Source: Apostichopus japonicus (Eukaryota > Echinodermata > Holothuroidea > Aspidochirotida > Stichopodidae). Taken from it: a stretch of 60,000 nucleotides of DNA. A model generated the notes under the pieces. It saw nothing but the letters and a program-made list of their open reading frames with translations. It did no database searches and was not told where the DNA came from. Numbering within the stretch: the stretch's first letter is position 1; the number at the start of each line of letters is the position of its first letter. Below, piece by piece: positions 12,024 to 29,660 of this stretch. The translations under genes and the position numbers were made by a program. The stretch is taken from contig NC_092576.1 in assembly GCF_037975245.1 (NCBI RefSeq), forward strand, positions 4,420,001 to 4,480,000, read 5' to 3'.

Positions 12024-12495
12024 TAATTATTATTATTATTATTATTTAAACATTTCTAAAGCGCACATATATGTGTAAAAACATAAGCTATGGCGCTGTA
12101 CAAACTTAAAAGAGTAAAGGTAGAAAACTTAACGAAGATTAAGAAACCAAGTTAATCATAAGAAAGAGGTAAAAATCTTAAAAACAGAAAACCCTAAAAG
12201 ACCAAACAAAACCAATAACGATGGAGAAAATGAAGTCAGTATATACCAATACCATGCCACAAAAACAGAAAATAGGATAAAACAATAGTAAAAGATAAAT
12301 ACAAAAAGAATGAGATAATAAGTAAAACTAGATTAATTATATACACGTGTGAAAATGAAAGTCTTAAGACTGGATTTAAATGAACTTACAGTAATGGAAT
12401 TGCGAATAGAAAATGGGAGTGCATTCCACAATTTGGGGGCACAGACACAAAAAGATCGGTCACCAAGGGACTTGCAGCGAGTACGGGGGGTAGTT
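12024..12495 (-). mobile_element. Retroposon 3' fragment with (ATT)n tail
   Basis: A trinucleotide tail (attattattatt) at 12027-12047 abuts sequence with 'gcgctgtacaaac', and further in 'gcattccacaatttggg' and 'gatcggtcaccaagg'. These phrases are typical of dispersed non-LTR or SINE 3' regions in invertebrate genomes. No coding domain remains, so the family is not assigned. Confidence 0.5.
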
Positions 12496-13445
12496 GTTTA
12501 ACTTAACTTTATTTAACAATTGAATAACTCCATAACAACATATTAATAAAATCACGTAAATCTGTTCTAATCGACTGATGTAGTGCAATATGTTACAGAT
12601 CAAGCTCAACAGGGTCTTCTTTCCCCGCCGATTCTGCCAAGCCCGTTCCCTTGGCTGTGGTTACAGATATGTTGAGATCACCAAGGATAAATAACATATT
12701 TGTTTTTGTGCAAGGACTTGTAAAGAGTAGTTTAGTCTTGATTTTAACTTCCCAAAACAAAAAGTGGTGTTGCTAAGATACTAGTGTGAACAGTTACTGT
12801 TAGTTTACAGTGATCTGTAGTAAATAAACGTAACACTCCATAATCAGAGATTATTTGATGGAGTGGGGGGGGGGGGTGTTGAGGTTGCGGTTGGGGGTCT
12901 TAACACCAGATTATTACTCTATTGTTTTATAGTGCTATACTGTTCATGGAAGTGGTCTAAACCAAAGTGTCTCTGTCATTGTGCTTTTTATCAAAAGGAA
13001 CAGAACATACAAAAGGGGTCCAGTATGATCAAGACAAATTGTGAACTGGAAAAGGTGAATTCTGAGACATAATAAGGTTATTAAAAAAAAAATAAGAAAG
13101 GTTGTTCTTGTAACTACTTTTATTTGGGTATGAATACGAAAGGGTACGTTTACAATCCCGCCACCCTCCCACCCCCCTCCCTCCTCCCACCCCAACTCTT
13201 GTTGAGTTTAATTTAGGGACATATTCTGGTACCTTTTGTGTTGAGTTTCGAATTCCTCAAATAAAGACAAACAGATGTGTCATGAATTCCACCATCTGTC
13301 ACGATTCCTGTTTGAACAAGGTCACCGTGTATGTTTTGGAAATTCTGGCTTGATAACGTAAAACCTTTTCGTAAGGTCATTAGTACTATAGCTGTAACTG
13401 AAAACTTCTTCATAAGGTCATCAGTACCAAGGTCAAGGGCATCAG

Positions 13446-13495
13446 TCAAGGTTTTCTCTAATAATAAATATATATATATATATATATAGATATAT

Positions 13496-13587
<92 letters not shown>

Positions 13588-13607
13588 TATTGGGAAAACC
13601 TTGATCG
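13446..13607. repeat. (TA)n tract at the centre of a palindrome
   Basis: About 110 bp of almost pure TA (13469-13582) is flanked by inverted arms. The left arm runs from 'tcaaggttttctctaataat' and the right arm ends 'attattgggaaaaccttga'. They are reverse complements apart from about two mismatches. The whole stretch can form a very long hairpin or cruciform. Confidence 0.9.
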
Positions 13608-13653
13608 CCGTCTTTGCCACCGCGGCAAGTGCAATGATTGCACCTCTCTACAC
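13600..13653 (+). pseudogene. Duplicated fragment of the subtilase first coding exon
   Basis: This stretch, beginning 'ttgatcgccgtctttgcc', is the same as bases 16915-16968 in coding exon 1 of the downstream subtilase except for about two differences. It encodes most of the signal peptide but lacks the start codon and the splice donor. It directly abuts the TA palindrome and is followed by unrelated sequence. It is a non-functional duplicate, 3.3 kb upstream of its source. Confidence 0.85.
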
Positions 13654-13797
13654 CTGGGACCTTCGTCAGCAGGGGGACCGAAAATTCCAATATATTTTCT
13701 AAAACTTACTCCTTATTTGTCAATTATGAGTCATATCTTATTTCTCTGATTTTCTCTAATAATATTTTCTTTTGCAGTATCTATCTATACATATATA

Positions 13798-13801
13798 TCT
13801 A

Positions 13802-13856
<55 letters not shown>

Positions 13857-13857
13857 G
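13798..13857. repeat. (TA)n microsatellite
   Basis: TA tract with CTA/CATA interruptions. Confidence 0.9.
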
Positions 13858-14779
13858 TAAATGAAACTATTAAATTTTAATATTTGAAAATATTTAAAAG
13901 AATATGTTCCAACCTATATGTAAAGTTGGATGTAGCATCAATACCCTTCAAAGTAATGTAGTACATTCGTTACATGTTTCCTTAGCAGATCTGTCATATA
14001 AAGATCCATTATTTTTTCGATTATATTTTGGGAATTTGCAGTCGTTTTGAGTTTTTTTAAAATAACAAAAAGGTTCCTTATAGCTCTGTACAAATAATAC
14101 GTTAAACTTGAGCACTATTTTTTTGATTTTATGCAAGAAATGTGTACTTTTTTATGGAAAGTTGTTTATGATAAGCCAAACGAAACTGTTACAGAAAATA
14201 GGTGTGATAATTCAATTAGACAAAACGTACTTAGGTTTATTACACGTCATTTAGAAATGTTGACATATGGTGACACAGTACAATTGATAAGAGCTGGGAT
14301 GAATTACAATCATGAATATTTAATAGTTCTAGCAAGGTCCTTTGTTTACTTAGCTTCTAGAGAACTGTGCCAGTTGTTTCATCATTCGAGTCACGCCAGC
14401 AGAGGAAGTCTGGCTGACACGTATATGCACTTATTATATTTCATTTATTTTATCTCTAGTATTTCGTGACAACTCAACAACTTATTATTATTTATCGGTT
14501 GCTGCAATGAGAACCTGCCATCTGACTTGGAATCCTGCCGGTAAATAAATGTTTGCCACTTGCTAATTATAGAACCCCTTTCTGGAATATATTATATTAT
14601 AATAGATAAGGTAAACGATGGGACAAGAAAAATCTGGCATTACAAGCAACCACGTAATTAGGTCTCGTTTTCCTGTTTTGTTTGTTCTATCTTTATTTCT
14701 CTTGTCTCTGCTCTTCCTCCCGGACGATAAGGAGTTCACCTAGTATACACAACAGCTGTAAGCTTTCCCGTACGAGTAT

Positions 14780-14878
14780 TCTTAATAAAAGTGACTAGCT
14801 TGGACAAGGATTTTCACATTCAGAAGTTGTTATACCGTCAACACTGTCCTTACTGAGACTTCCACAAGCTAAACCAAG
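14780..14878 (+). promoter_or_regulatory. Probable promoter and 5' UTR exon of the subtilase gene
   Basis: A TATA-like 'taataaaag' lies at about 14782-14790. A candidate non-coding exon downstream ends at 14878 with a strong donor (ccaag|gtaagaaatg). The first coding exon has its own acceptor one base before ATG, so an upstream non-coding exon is required and this is the best candidate. The transcription start is inferred. Confidence 0.4.
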
Positions 14879-15654
14879 GTAAGAAATGTCTTCTTTTCTT
14901 AAAACTACGTTTGTTTCAAAAATTGTTTTACTTGTCATAATATTATCTGTTTAATTTAACATTGGCTGATGCTGTCTTCTCATCACCATTCAAAATTGAA
15001 ATTGTTTTCAAATCATAAACTATCATATGTATCAACCCTGTGCTACGGTTTGTTTTAAATACCAGTACTGTTACCTGAAATCTAGAATGCTTGTGATTTG
15101 AAATCTTCAGCAAGATTCACTCGATATCAATGCTCTGGCCTAGATCAATATTACACTTTTGAATGCAAGCATGAACGAAGTCAGCTAGTAAGGATTGTTG
15201 AACTAAATTAAGCAATATTAGGTCTCTTGTACTTTTTTTTTCTAAACGTTACGACTCTTTGGCATTTCAAGTGATACTGAGTCACTTGCAAATTAAAATA
15301 ATTTTATTCCGAAATAATGGTATTTTAAATAAAAATAAAGTACTGTTTCATATTTCATAATGACAAGAATAATTTATCCTGTATTTCTTTTGTTTAAAGT
15401 TTTTAAGAGAAGTTACTATTTGTAAAAAAAAACAGTTTTGGCAATTAAGAATTCTTATATTTTGATAACACAACAGAGAAGAATATTCATTTTTTCTAAA
15501 CAAAAGTCCGATTTGAAAACATTTGACTCTTTAGATAGGTTTTATTTGAAATGACGACTAGCCACTTCTTGATGCGTTGAATGAAATGGGAAAGGAATGG
15601 AAAATGTATAATGTACGGCTATAGCTAATATCAGGCAATTATTTTTGCCATTTT

Positions 15655-16254
15655 AATCAGCTGGATGTGTATACATATATGACATAAAGCCAACACCAGC
15701 TGGACGTGTATACATATGGCATATGGCCTACACCAGCTGGACGTGTATACATATGACATATTGCTTAAACCAGCTAGACATGTATATATATGACATATGG
15801 CCTACACCAGCTAGACATGTATATATATGACATGACCTACATCAGCTAGACGTGTGTACATATGGCATATGGCCTACACCACCTAGACGTGCTAACATAT
15901 GGCATATGGTCTACACCACCTAGACCTGTTAACATACGGCATATGGCCTACACCAGCTAGACGTGTATACATATGGCATATGGCCTACACCACCTAGACG
16001 TGCTAACATATGGCATATGGCCTACACCACCTAGACGTGTGTACATATGGCATATGGCCTACACCACCTAGACCTGTTAACATATGGCATATGGCCTACA
16101 CCAGCTAGACGTGTATACATATGGCATATGGTCTACACCAGCTAGACGTGTATACATATGGCATATGGTCTACACTAGCTAGACGTGTATACATATGGCA
16201 TATGGCCTACACCAGCTAGACGTGTATACATATGGCATATGGCCTACAATTCAT
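15655..16254. repeat. 37-bp minisatellite in subtilase intron 1
   Basis: About 15 copies of a 37-bp unit containing 'catatggcatatggcc' and 'cagctagacgtgtata'. Variants carry 'cacctagacgtgctaac'. The unit contains repeated NdeI-type palindromes (CATATG). Confidence 0.95.
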
Positions 16255-16384
16255 GCCGAGTGGGTAACCAAGTTTATAGCTTTAGCTCATTCTTGGACTT
16301 TTCATATCAATTTTGAATTCCGCTTCAGATGAGAAAACCGTTCAATTTTTATATTTTGATACCCCATATCATTTTAAATTGCCA

Positions 16385-16475
16385 ATGCTCCAACCCAGAA
16401 CCTGTGCTCCAACCTAAGACCCGTGCTCCAATTTAAGACTGTGTTCCAACCCAAGACATGTGCTCCTACCTAAGT
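16385..16475. repeat. Short tandem repeat 'gtgctccaacctaagac'
   Basis: Five imperfect copies of a unit of about 20 bp, in the same intron. Confidence 0.8.
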
Positions 16476-16903
16476 TCTCCCAGATGCAATATTTAATTGC
16501 TTTTAATGCCATCGCTTTATCTACTCTGGGATTGCTGAAGCCATGTAATGGGATCCTCCACCAACCTAAACTTTCAAACGTGAAATGGTGTGTTCTGGGA
16601 CATATTTAGGCTAAAATTAGGTTAATAATTATATTGGCCCACACACAAAGGTATTGCAACTTACTATGATTACATTTTTGGTGGGGTTTAACAGGAATGT
16701 GTACACCCCCACTCTCCCCAACACTCCAACCCGATCCGCCCATTCAATCGACTTCATCACTAGTACTATTATTTTATTTGCAACATAACGTAAACCTGCA
16801 TTGACTTCAATCGTTGTGCTACACGGTTTTGTCAAAATATGACTCTTGTTGTAATTATAATACTAATGAAATCCATAATCATTGAATTGTCTCTCCTTCC
16901 AGC

Positions 16904-23728
<6,825 letters not shown>

Positions 23729-23810
23729 ATGCCAAACACCACGCACATGGGAGAAGTAAACTTTGATTAAGTAAACGCATGGATTAGATTCACGATCACA
23801 TCGGTTTGTA

Positions 23811-23891
23811 ACTAATTTCTGAATTGAAATAAAGTATTTCCCAAATAATGTAACTAATTTTTGAATTGAAATAAAATATTTCCCAATTAAT
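23811..23891 (+). repeat. Tandem duplication carrying two poly(A) signals
   Basis: Two nearly identical copies of a unit of about 40 bp (taactaatt, then tgaattgaaataaa), each with AATAAA (23828-23833 and 23870-23875). They lie 100-150 bp after the subtilase stop codon. Confidence 0.8.
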
Positions 23892-24227
23892 GCAATATCA
23901 TGTTAGTGTTCTCTTTTCGATTCGTTTCGTGTTCGTCTCGTTTATGCGGTTTATTACTTCACGTATAAACATAACAGATTCAACATAACATAAATTGTAA
24001 TTACAGAAATGATATATATACATGAGGTGAAAGGAAGTGCACAGAATCCCAACAGGGTTTGCTTGAAGATGTGCACTCCCGTATACAATACACAAAAACA
24101 TCGAAACAATTAACAACTACGGAGACTAGCAGAAAAGAGACAGCCAGGTTTAAACCAAAAAAGTAGTTGTAATTGTCGCGACTACACATCAACGTTATAA
24201 ACATTGGTAATTGTAGTTTACTACAAT

Positions 24228-24883
24228 CAAGGGCCGCGGAACCGGGGGGCACAGGGGGCACGTGCCCCCCCCTCCACTTTTCCTCAGGTTAAAAATGTGC
24301 CCTTTTTCTACATAAAAATTGAGGTGTCTCAAGTTAGTAAGAGGCCAGGGAACCAAAATGAACACTCGGGAAGGGCCGTTTCCGGCCATCTGAGGGGTTT
24401 GTAAAACCAAACATTTTCTTGTACGCTCCGCGCCAACTGATGGTGGCGCTCCGCTCGGATAGTCGTGCACACAACTTTGCAAATCCTGCCTACGCCCATG
24501 ACTTTTAATGAATGTCTGTGGGTCAAACTCAAGCTATTTCGAATAGAAAAAATTTGTTAAGACATTAACAAGAAATAAACTCTAATTCGGAGGATTCCTA
24601 CATTAGCAACTAGCATGATTTCACCTCATTTTGTCTCAAAAGAAAACTTGTTCCTTGTTTCCCAATTTGCACATTGGATATTGCAGTGCTGGTATGCATA
24701 TTTTCGTTGAGGGGGGTGGGGGGGGGCGTTGATGGAGTGATATGTATACGCAAATAAGATAATACAATAAGAGTTATAAAGGGTACTAAATATAAGGCTA
24801 CATCGGTCCAATCGAATTTCTGCAAAGTGCCCTTTGATGTCGGTGCCCCCCCCCCCAGATTAAAAGTGCTTCCGCCGCCCTTG
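24228..24883. mobile_element. hAT-type non-autonomous element (MITE), 656 bp
   Basis: Terminal inverted repeats CAAGGGCCGCGGAA and (on the opposite end) CAAGGGCGGCGGAA are flanked by a perfect 8-bp target-site duplication ACTACAAT (24220-24227 and 24884-24891). An 8-bp duplication and CA-G-rich termini are hAT hallmarks. C/G runs lie just inside each terminus. No transposase remains. Internal sequence around 24415-24465 (cgcgccaactgatggtgg) is shared, inverted, with the element at 32068-32364. Confidence 0.9.
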
Positions 24884-24891
24884 ACTACAAT

Positions 24892-25619
24892 CTCGAATAA
24901 CATGTTTAGAAGTGTTCCCTAAACTGTTTTCCCTGCTGTTCTGCTACTTTAGACTATTCCCAGAGAATCAATTAAGAGTCATGAAGATTCAGATAAGACA
25001 CACGATGCTCATGGCCCGTACAGTAACTACTGTAATTCATGTACTGCAACACATGTTACGAACACAAATTTCTAATTAACGATGCACGGTTGTGGGCCAT
25101 GCACAGTAGTTGCTGTCCCATGCATTGAGTGCGAGTTCTTTAATACGCGATTCTAAAATGAAGTCTAATGCAGTCGTTTTATGCCTATGGATATACCCGA
25201 ACATGGCCTTTCTTCGTTTTCGGCATAAACAATTGGGCGGCAGGCGTAATGTAAACAAAGGTGTGAACTGGAATGAAGCGGTAACGTACCTGCTTTACTT
25301 CACCTGTAACGCATGTTACTACTGTTCATGTCTCCACAGACGGGCATCAGTAGTTACTACTTTGTGTTCGCAACACGGTAACATGTGGTACAGGTGAGGG
25401 AAAAACAAGTTTTAGATTTAATACACTCCGTCCTATATAACGCCAACCTTATGTTGAATACACACTTGTACAATTTAGATAAACAATATCCCTTCCATTT
25501 GAGGCCAGCGGTATAACTAGGCCGGTGCGGTCGCCCTGGACTCGGGGCCCGATCTCCATAAGCCGACGACAAGTACGGAGAAGAAAAATAACTACCCAGC
25601 AGAAAAACGAGAGCGACAG
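24892..25619. other. Nothing recognisable
   Basis: Non-coding, no chained exons; a G/C-richer patch at 25510-25560 contains no identifiable feature. Confidence 0.45.
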
Positions 25620-25920
25620 TGTGATAGCCAATTGGCTAAGGCGTCGGACTTGTGATCCAAGGATTGCTGGTTCGATTCTTGCCTAGTTCATTGCGCTGTG
25701 TCCTTGGGCAAGATGCTTTATCGCAATTGCCTCTCTCCACCCAGGGGTTAAATATGTACCTGTGAGGTAACTTGTTATTGGGCGCAGTATATAACTGCAT
25801 TCGCATGGAGGGATTTTCTCTAGGACAGGTTATCTTTGACCAGGGGTAATATAACGTATGTAAAGCACTTTGAAAATAACTATCCTGGTATAAACGCTAT
25901 ATAAATTGAACATTATTACT
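25620..25920 (+). mobile_element. tRNA-derived SINE, plus orientation
   Basis: tRNA-like head with A-box 'tagccaattggct' and B-box 'ggttcgattct'. The body has 'gtgtccttgggcaagatg', and the 3' region has 'gtaaagcactttg' and 'aacgctatataaattgaa'. The same family, in opposite orientation, sits at 10786-11195. No clear target duplication was found. Confidence 0.88.
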
Positions 25921-27644
25921 AAAAACCAGAGGCTGGCAAAGCCACTAGTATGGATGTTAAACGTACAGTCATTAAACCAAGCCGCATTATTTACTCGTTA
26001 AGGCCCATCGCTTACACATCTAGATATATTGATGCGCCCTCGGGCCGTCGGGCCTATTAAAAACGGTTTTACGGCAGATCCAGTAACGTTCGTTAAATTA
26101 CTTCATGCCTGTACTGTTTAATGCCCTTGGAATTATCAATTAACAATTCATGTGGAAGTCTGACCCACTAAAAACCGACATTTCCGATTGATAGAAATTA
26201 TCTAGCTGGTGACATATCTAAATGGTACGCATTACATATAAATAATAAGTTGCTAGCTATTACCTTACCCCCTTTCCCTAATCCTTTCTTTGTCGTTCCA
26301 CTGTTTATCTCCTACCTCTCCTCTTCCCCTGTTGGTTTCTTTCTTTCTTCTCTCCATCCCTTGTCTACTAATCCCCTTACATCTATCTCTTTGTGTTCAC
26401 TATGCTCATTAACCTGTCTGTATTCTGTGCGCGTTTTTGTCCCTTCTGTTACTGTTACTTGTCAATCAGCTTTTGAAGAAGATCCTGCTAGGATCGAAAC
26501 CTCTGGCCAACTTACTTTTACACAAGTTACTAGCTAGTGTAAGACCTCTAATGTTACGGGGAAAAGGGAAATATTTCGTTTCACTTACATTCTAAAGTAT
26601 GTAGCTGGAGTTCTAACAATCTAACAAAACTGTAATCTGCTAAAAAATAAATAAAAAATACTAATTTCAAAATAACTATTGTTGCCTAAAAATCCTGTAA
26701 ATAAAACGAAAGTGAGGCAAACAAACTAAGAAACATTATAGTCTTACCCATGCAGTACTGCTGTTGTTTCGGTGACTGAAGGTAAACACTCAAAAATAAC
26801 TCCTTTAGTGTGATATATTATTCAATAAAGTTCGATCAGGTCTCTCCTGATCCACATCAAAATTGGGACTTCAACACAAACCTGCTCTAAAATGGAGAAA
26901 GTATAAAGCTGTCTCAATTATGCGGGCGTCTTCAAATGCCAAATATAAGAACGAAGGTCTCCTTCCCGGATCCATTTCTGTTGCTGCACCGGGGCCATGT
27001 TGCTCCATGCAACGTCACTGATTGACTCATAATAGGAACAGTGTTATAGTTAGGACGGTGGGCTTAAAGCTAAATAAGTCAGCAAGATAAAGATATCCAT
27101 GAAATAAATTCTATGATGCATAAATTACAATAATCATTTATATAGAAGTGAAGTATAGGCTGCAAACATTAATTTCGCAATCAGTAAAGTGTACATAAAA
27201 CACTAAACAACTTGTATGCTTTTGAATTCAATAACATATACATTGTTGAATATTTACTATGTAACACAATGATCTGTTAAGATATTTGAAAGGACTTGTC
27301 TTTTGTAAAATATACTAATATCATAATTTACAAAGTTTACTGTAACACTTCAACAACAACAACAAATCTTTATTTATTTTTTTCTTTTAATCTACTTTAC
27401 ACTTGGAAAGTTAGATAGGGCCTTTCTACCAGACTGAACCCTCTTCCGCTGCTGCCTTTGCAGTGTTGTATTTGTTAATTTGTAACCGCCTGTGCTGCAG
27501 GCGAATAACTTGGAGAGAGGACTTCACCAGCACTGCCGAGGGCGTCGAAGAAAATTTACTACACGAGTAACCAATTGACAGAGTGTATACTATGAATAGT
27601 ATTGATGATAACCTCGGCTGGCAGCTTGTTCTCAAAGATAACCT
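25921..27644. other. Nothing gene-like recognised
   Basis: Includes a pyrimidine-rich stretch (26260-26470) followed by 'gatcctgctaggatcgaaac', a phrase often seen at retroelement ends. No domain or exon chain. Confidence 0.45.
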
Positions 27645-28425
27645 GATCATCAATCGCCACTTTCAGCAGTCTTCTTGATAGATGATAATTCCGTCATGGG
27701 TATGTATTGATCACGAATCGCCACTTCCAGCAGTCTTCTTGATAGAAGATGCTTCCGTCATGGGTATGTATAGATCATCAATCGCCACTTTCAGCAGTCT
27801 TCTTGATAGATGATGATTCCGTCATGGGTATGTATAGATCATCAATCGACACTTTCAGCAGTCTTCTTGATAGATGATGGTTCCGTCATGTGTATGTATA
27901 GATCATCAATCGCCACTTTCAGCAGTTTTCTTGATAGAATATGATTCTGTCATGGGTATGTATAGATCATCAATCGCCACTTTCAGCAGTCTTCTTGATA
28001 GATGATGATTCCGTCATGGGTATGTATAGATCATCAATCGCCACTTTCAGCAGTTTTCTTGATAGAATATGATTCTGTCATGGTATGTATAGATCATCAA
28101 TCGCCACTTTCAGCAGTCTTCTTGATAGATGATGATTCTGTCATAGGTATGTATTGATCATCAATCGCCACTTTCAGTAGTCTTCTTGATAGATGATGAT
28201 TCTATCATGGGTATGTATAGATCATCAATCGCCACTTTCAGCAGTCTTCTTGATAGATGATGATTCTGTCATGTGTATGTATAGATCATCAATCGCCACT
28301 TTCAGCAGTCTTCTTGATAGATGATGATACCGTCATGGTTTGTATAGATCATCAATCGCCACTTTCAGCAGTTTTCTTGGTAGAAGATGCTTCCTTCATG
28401 GGTATGTATAGATCGGTTAGTGTAC
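27645..28425. repeat. 64-bp satellite array
   Basis: About 12 copies of a unit of about 64 bp containing 'gatcatcaatcgccactttc', 'agcagtcttcttgatagatg' and 'tccgtcatgggtatgtata'. Homogeneity is high; a minor subtype has 'gttttcttgatagaatatg'. Confidence 0.95.
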
Positions 28426-28784
28426 ATGTAGATACGCGGGATGATATCGGTGAACGGAGAATATCCGCGGTCTGAAAAAGCAACATAAACTGTGAAAGTA
28501 TTTAATATGAACAAAAACATTTAAGAAAATCAGAAACATAAAATTATATTTGATCGTTGATTATTTGTATTGTTAATGAAAACACAATACTTGACTTTTT
28601 AGCAAGGTGTATAGAGTTGATTAGATATTCAACTAAAAAACTTAAACAAATTTCTTTTTAAGTGGACCGTCTTCATAAGTGTTATAAATGATGCCATTAT
28701 TGTCACTTCAATTTATTTTCTCTTCACAATCAAGAAATTTCCTGTCCGTCAAAGTAATCAGAAAAAGGTAGGAACTCTTTACAT

Positions 28785-29660
28785 ACGTAATGACGATGAC
28801 GACGACGATGAAGATAACGATGACGAATAAAGAGGATAACGATGATTGAGATGACGACGATGACCATGACGACAATGACGATGACGAATAAAGAGGAGAA
28901 CGATGATTGAGATGACGACGATGACGATGACGAATAAAGAGGATGACCAATAAAGATGATGATAATGATGAACATGGCGATGACGTTGACGATGACGAAT
29001 AAAAAAGAGGATGACGAATTAAGAGGATGACGACGATAATGATGACGATGACGATGACGACGATGAAGATGACGAATACAGAGGAAGACGAATAAAGATG
29101 ATGATAATGATGAACATGGCGATGATGTTGACGATGACGAATAAAGAGGATGACGATGATTGAGATGACGATGACGACGATGACCATGACGACGATGACG
29201 ATGACGAATAAAGAGAATGACCAATAAAGATGATGATAATGATGAACATGGCGATGACGTTGACGATGACGAATAAAAAAGATGACGAATAAAGAGGATG
29301 ACGACGATAATGATGACGATGACGACGATGACGATGACGAATAAAGAGGAGGACGAATAAAGATGATGATAATGATGAACATGGCGATGACGTTGACGAT
29401 GACGAAAAAAGAGGATGACGATGATTGAGATGACGATGACGACGATGACCATGACGACGATGACGATGACGAATAAAGAGAATGACCAATAAAGAGGATG
29501 ACGATGATGACCATGGCAATAACAATGACGATGACGATAATGACCGATGTAAATGAAGACATGATGGATGGCAATGACGATGACTATGGAAACCATGGCG
29601 AAACAATGACGATGATGACGAAAGGAAGTGGCGATAGCAATGGCAATGATGACTTTGGAA
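28785..29660. repeat. GATGAC-type satellite with higher-order structure
   Basis: Trinucleotide-based repeat (gatgacgacgatgac, with gaataaagag punctuation). A block starting 'gatgatgataatgatgaac' recurs about every 125-145 bp (about 28953, 29098, 29236, 29361), showing higher-order duplication. All six frames stay largely open, which gives long spurious Ser- or His/Arg/Ile-rich peptides on the minus strand. The right edge overlaps the inferred terminal exon of the minus-strand receptor gene. Confidence 0.93.

Noticed and set aside
14131-14469. 112-codon plus-strand open frame
   Set aside because: Ordinary-looking composition but no recognised family and no exon signals that link to neighbours; left uncalled, though it is the least repeat-like of the unexplained frames.
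26470-26505. Hammerhead-like 'gaagaagatcc ... ggatcgaaac' motif
   Set aside because: Stem II is perfect, but the CUGANGA core is degenerate (no C3) and an extra base separates core and stem; probably a retroelement-end relic.
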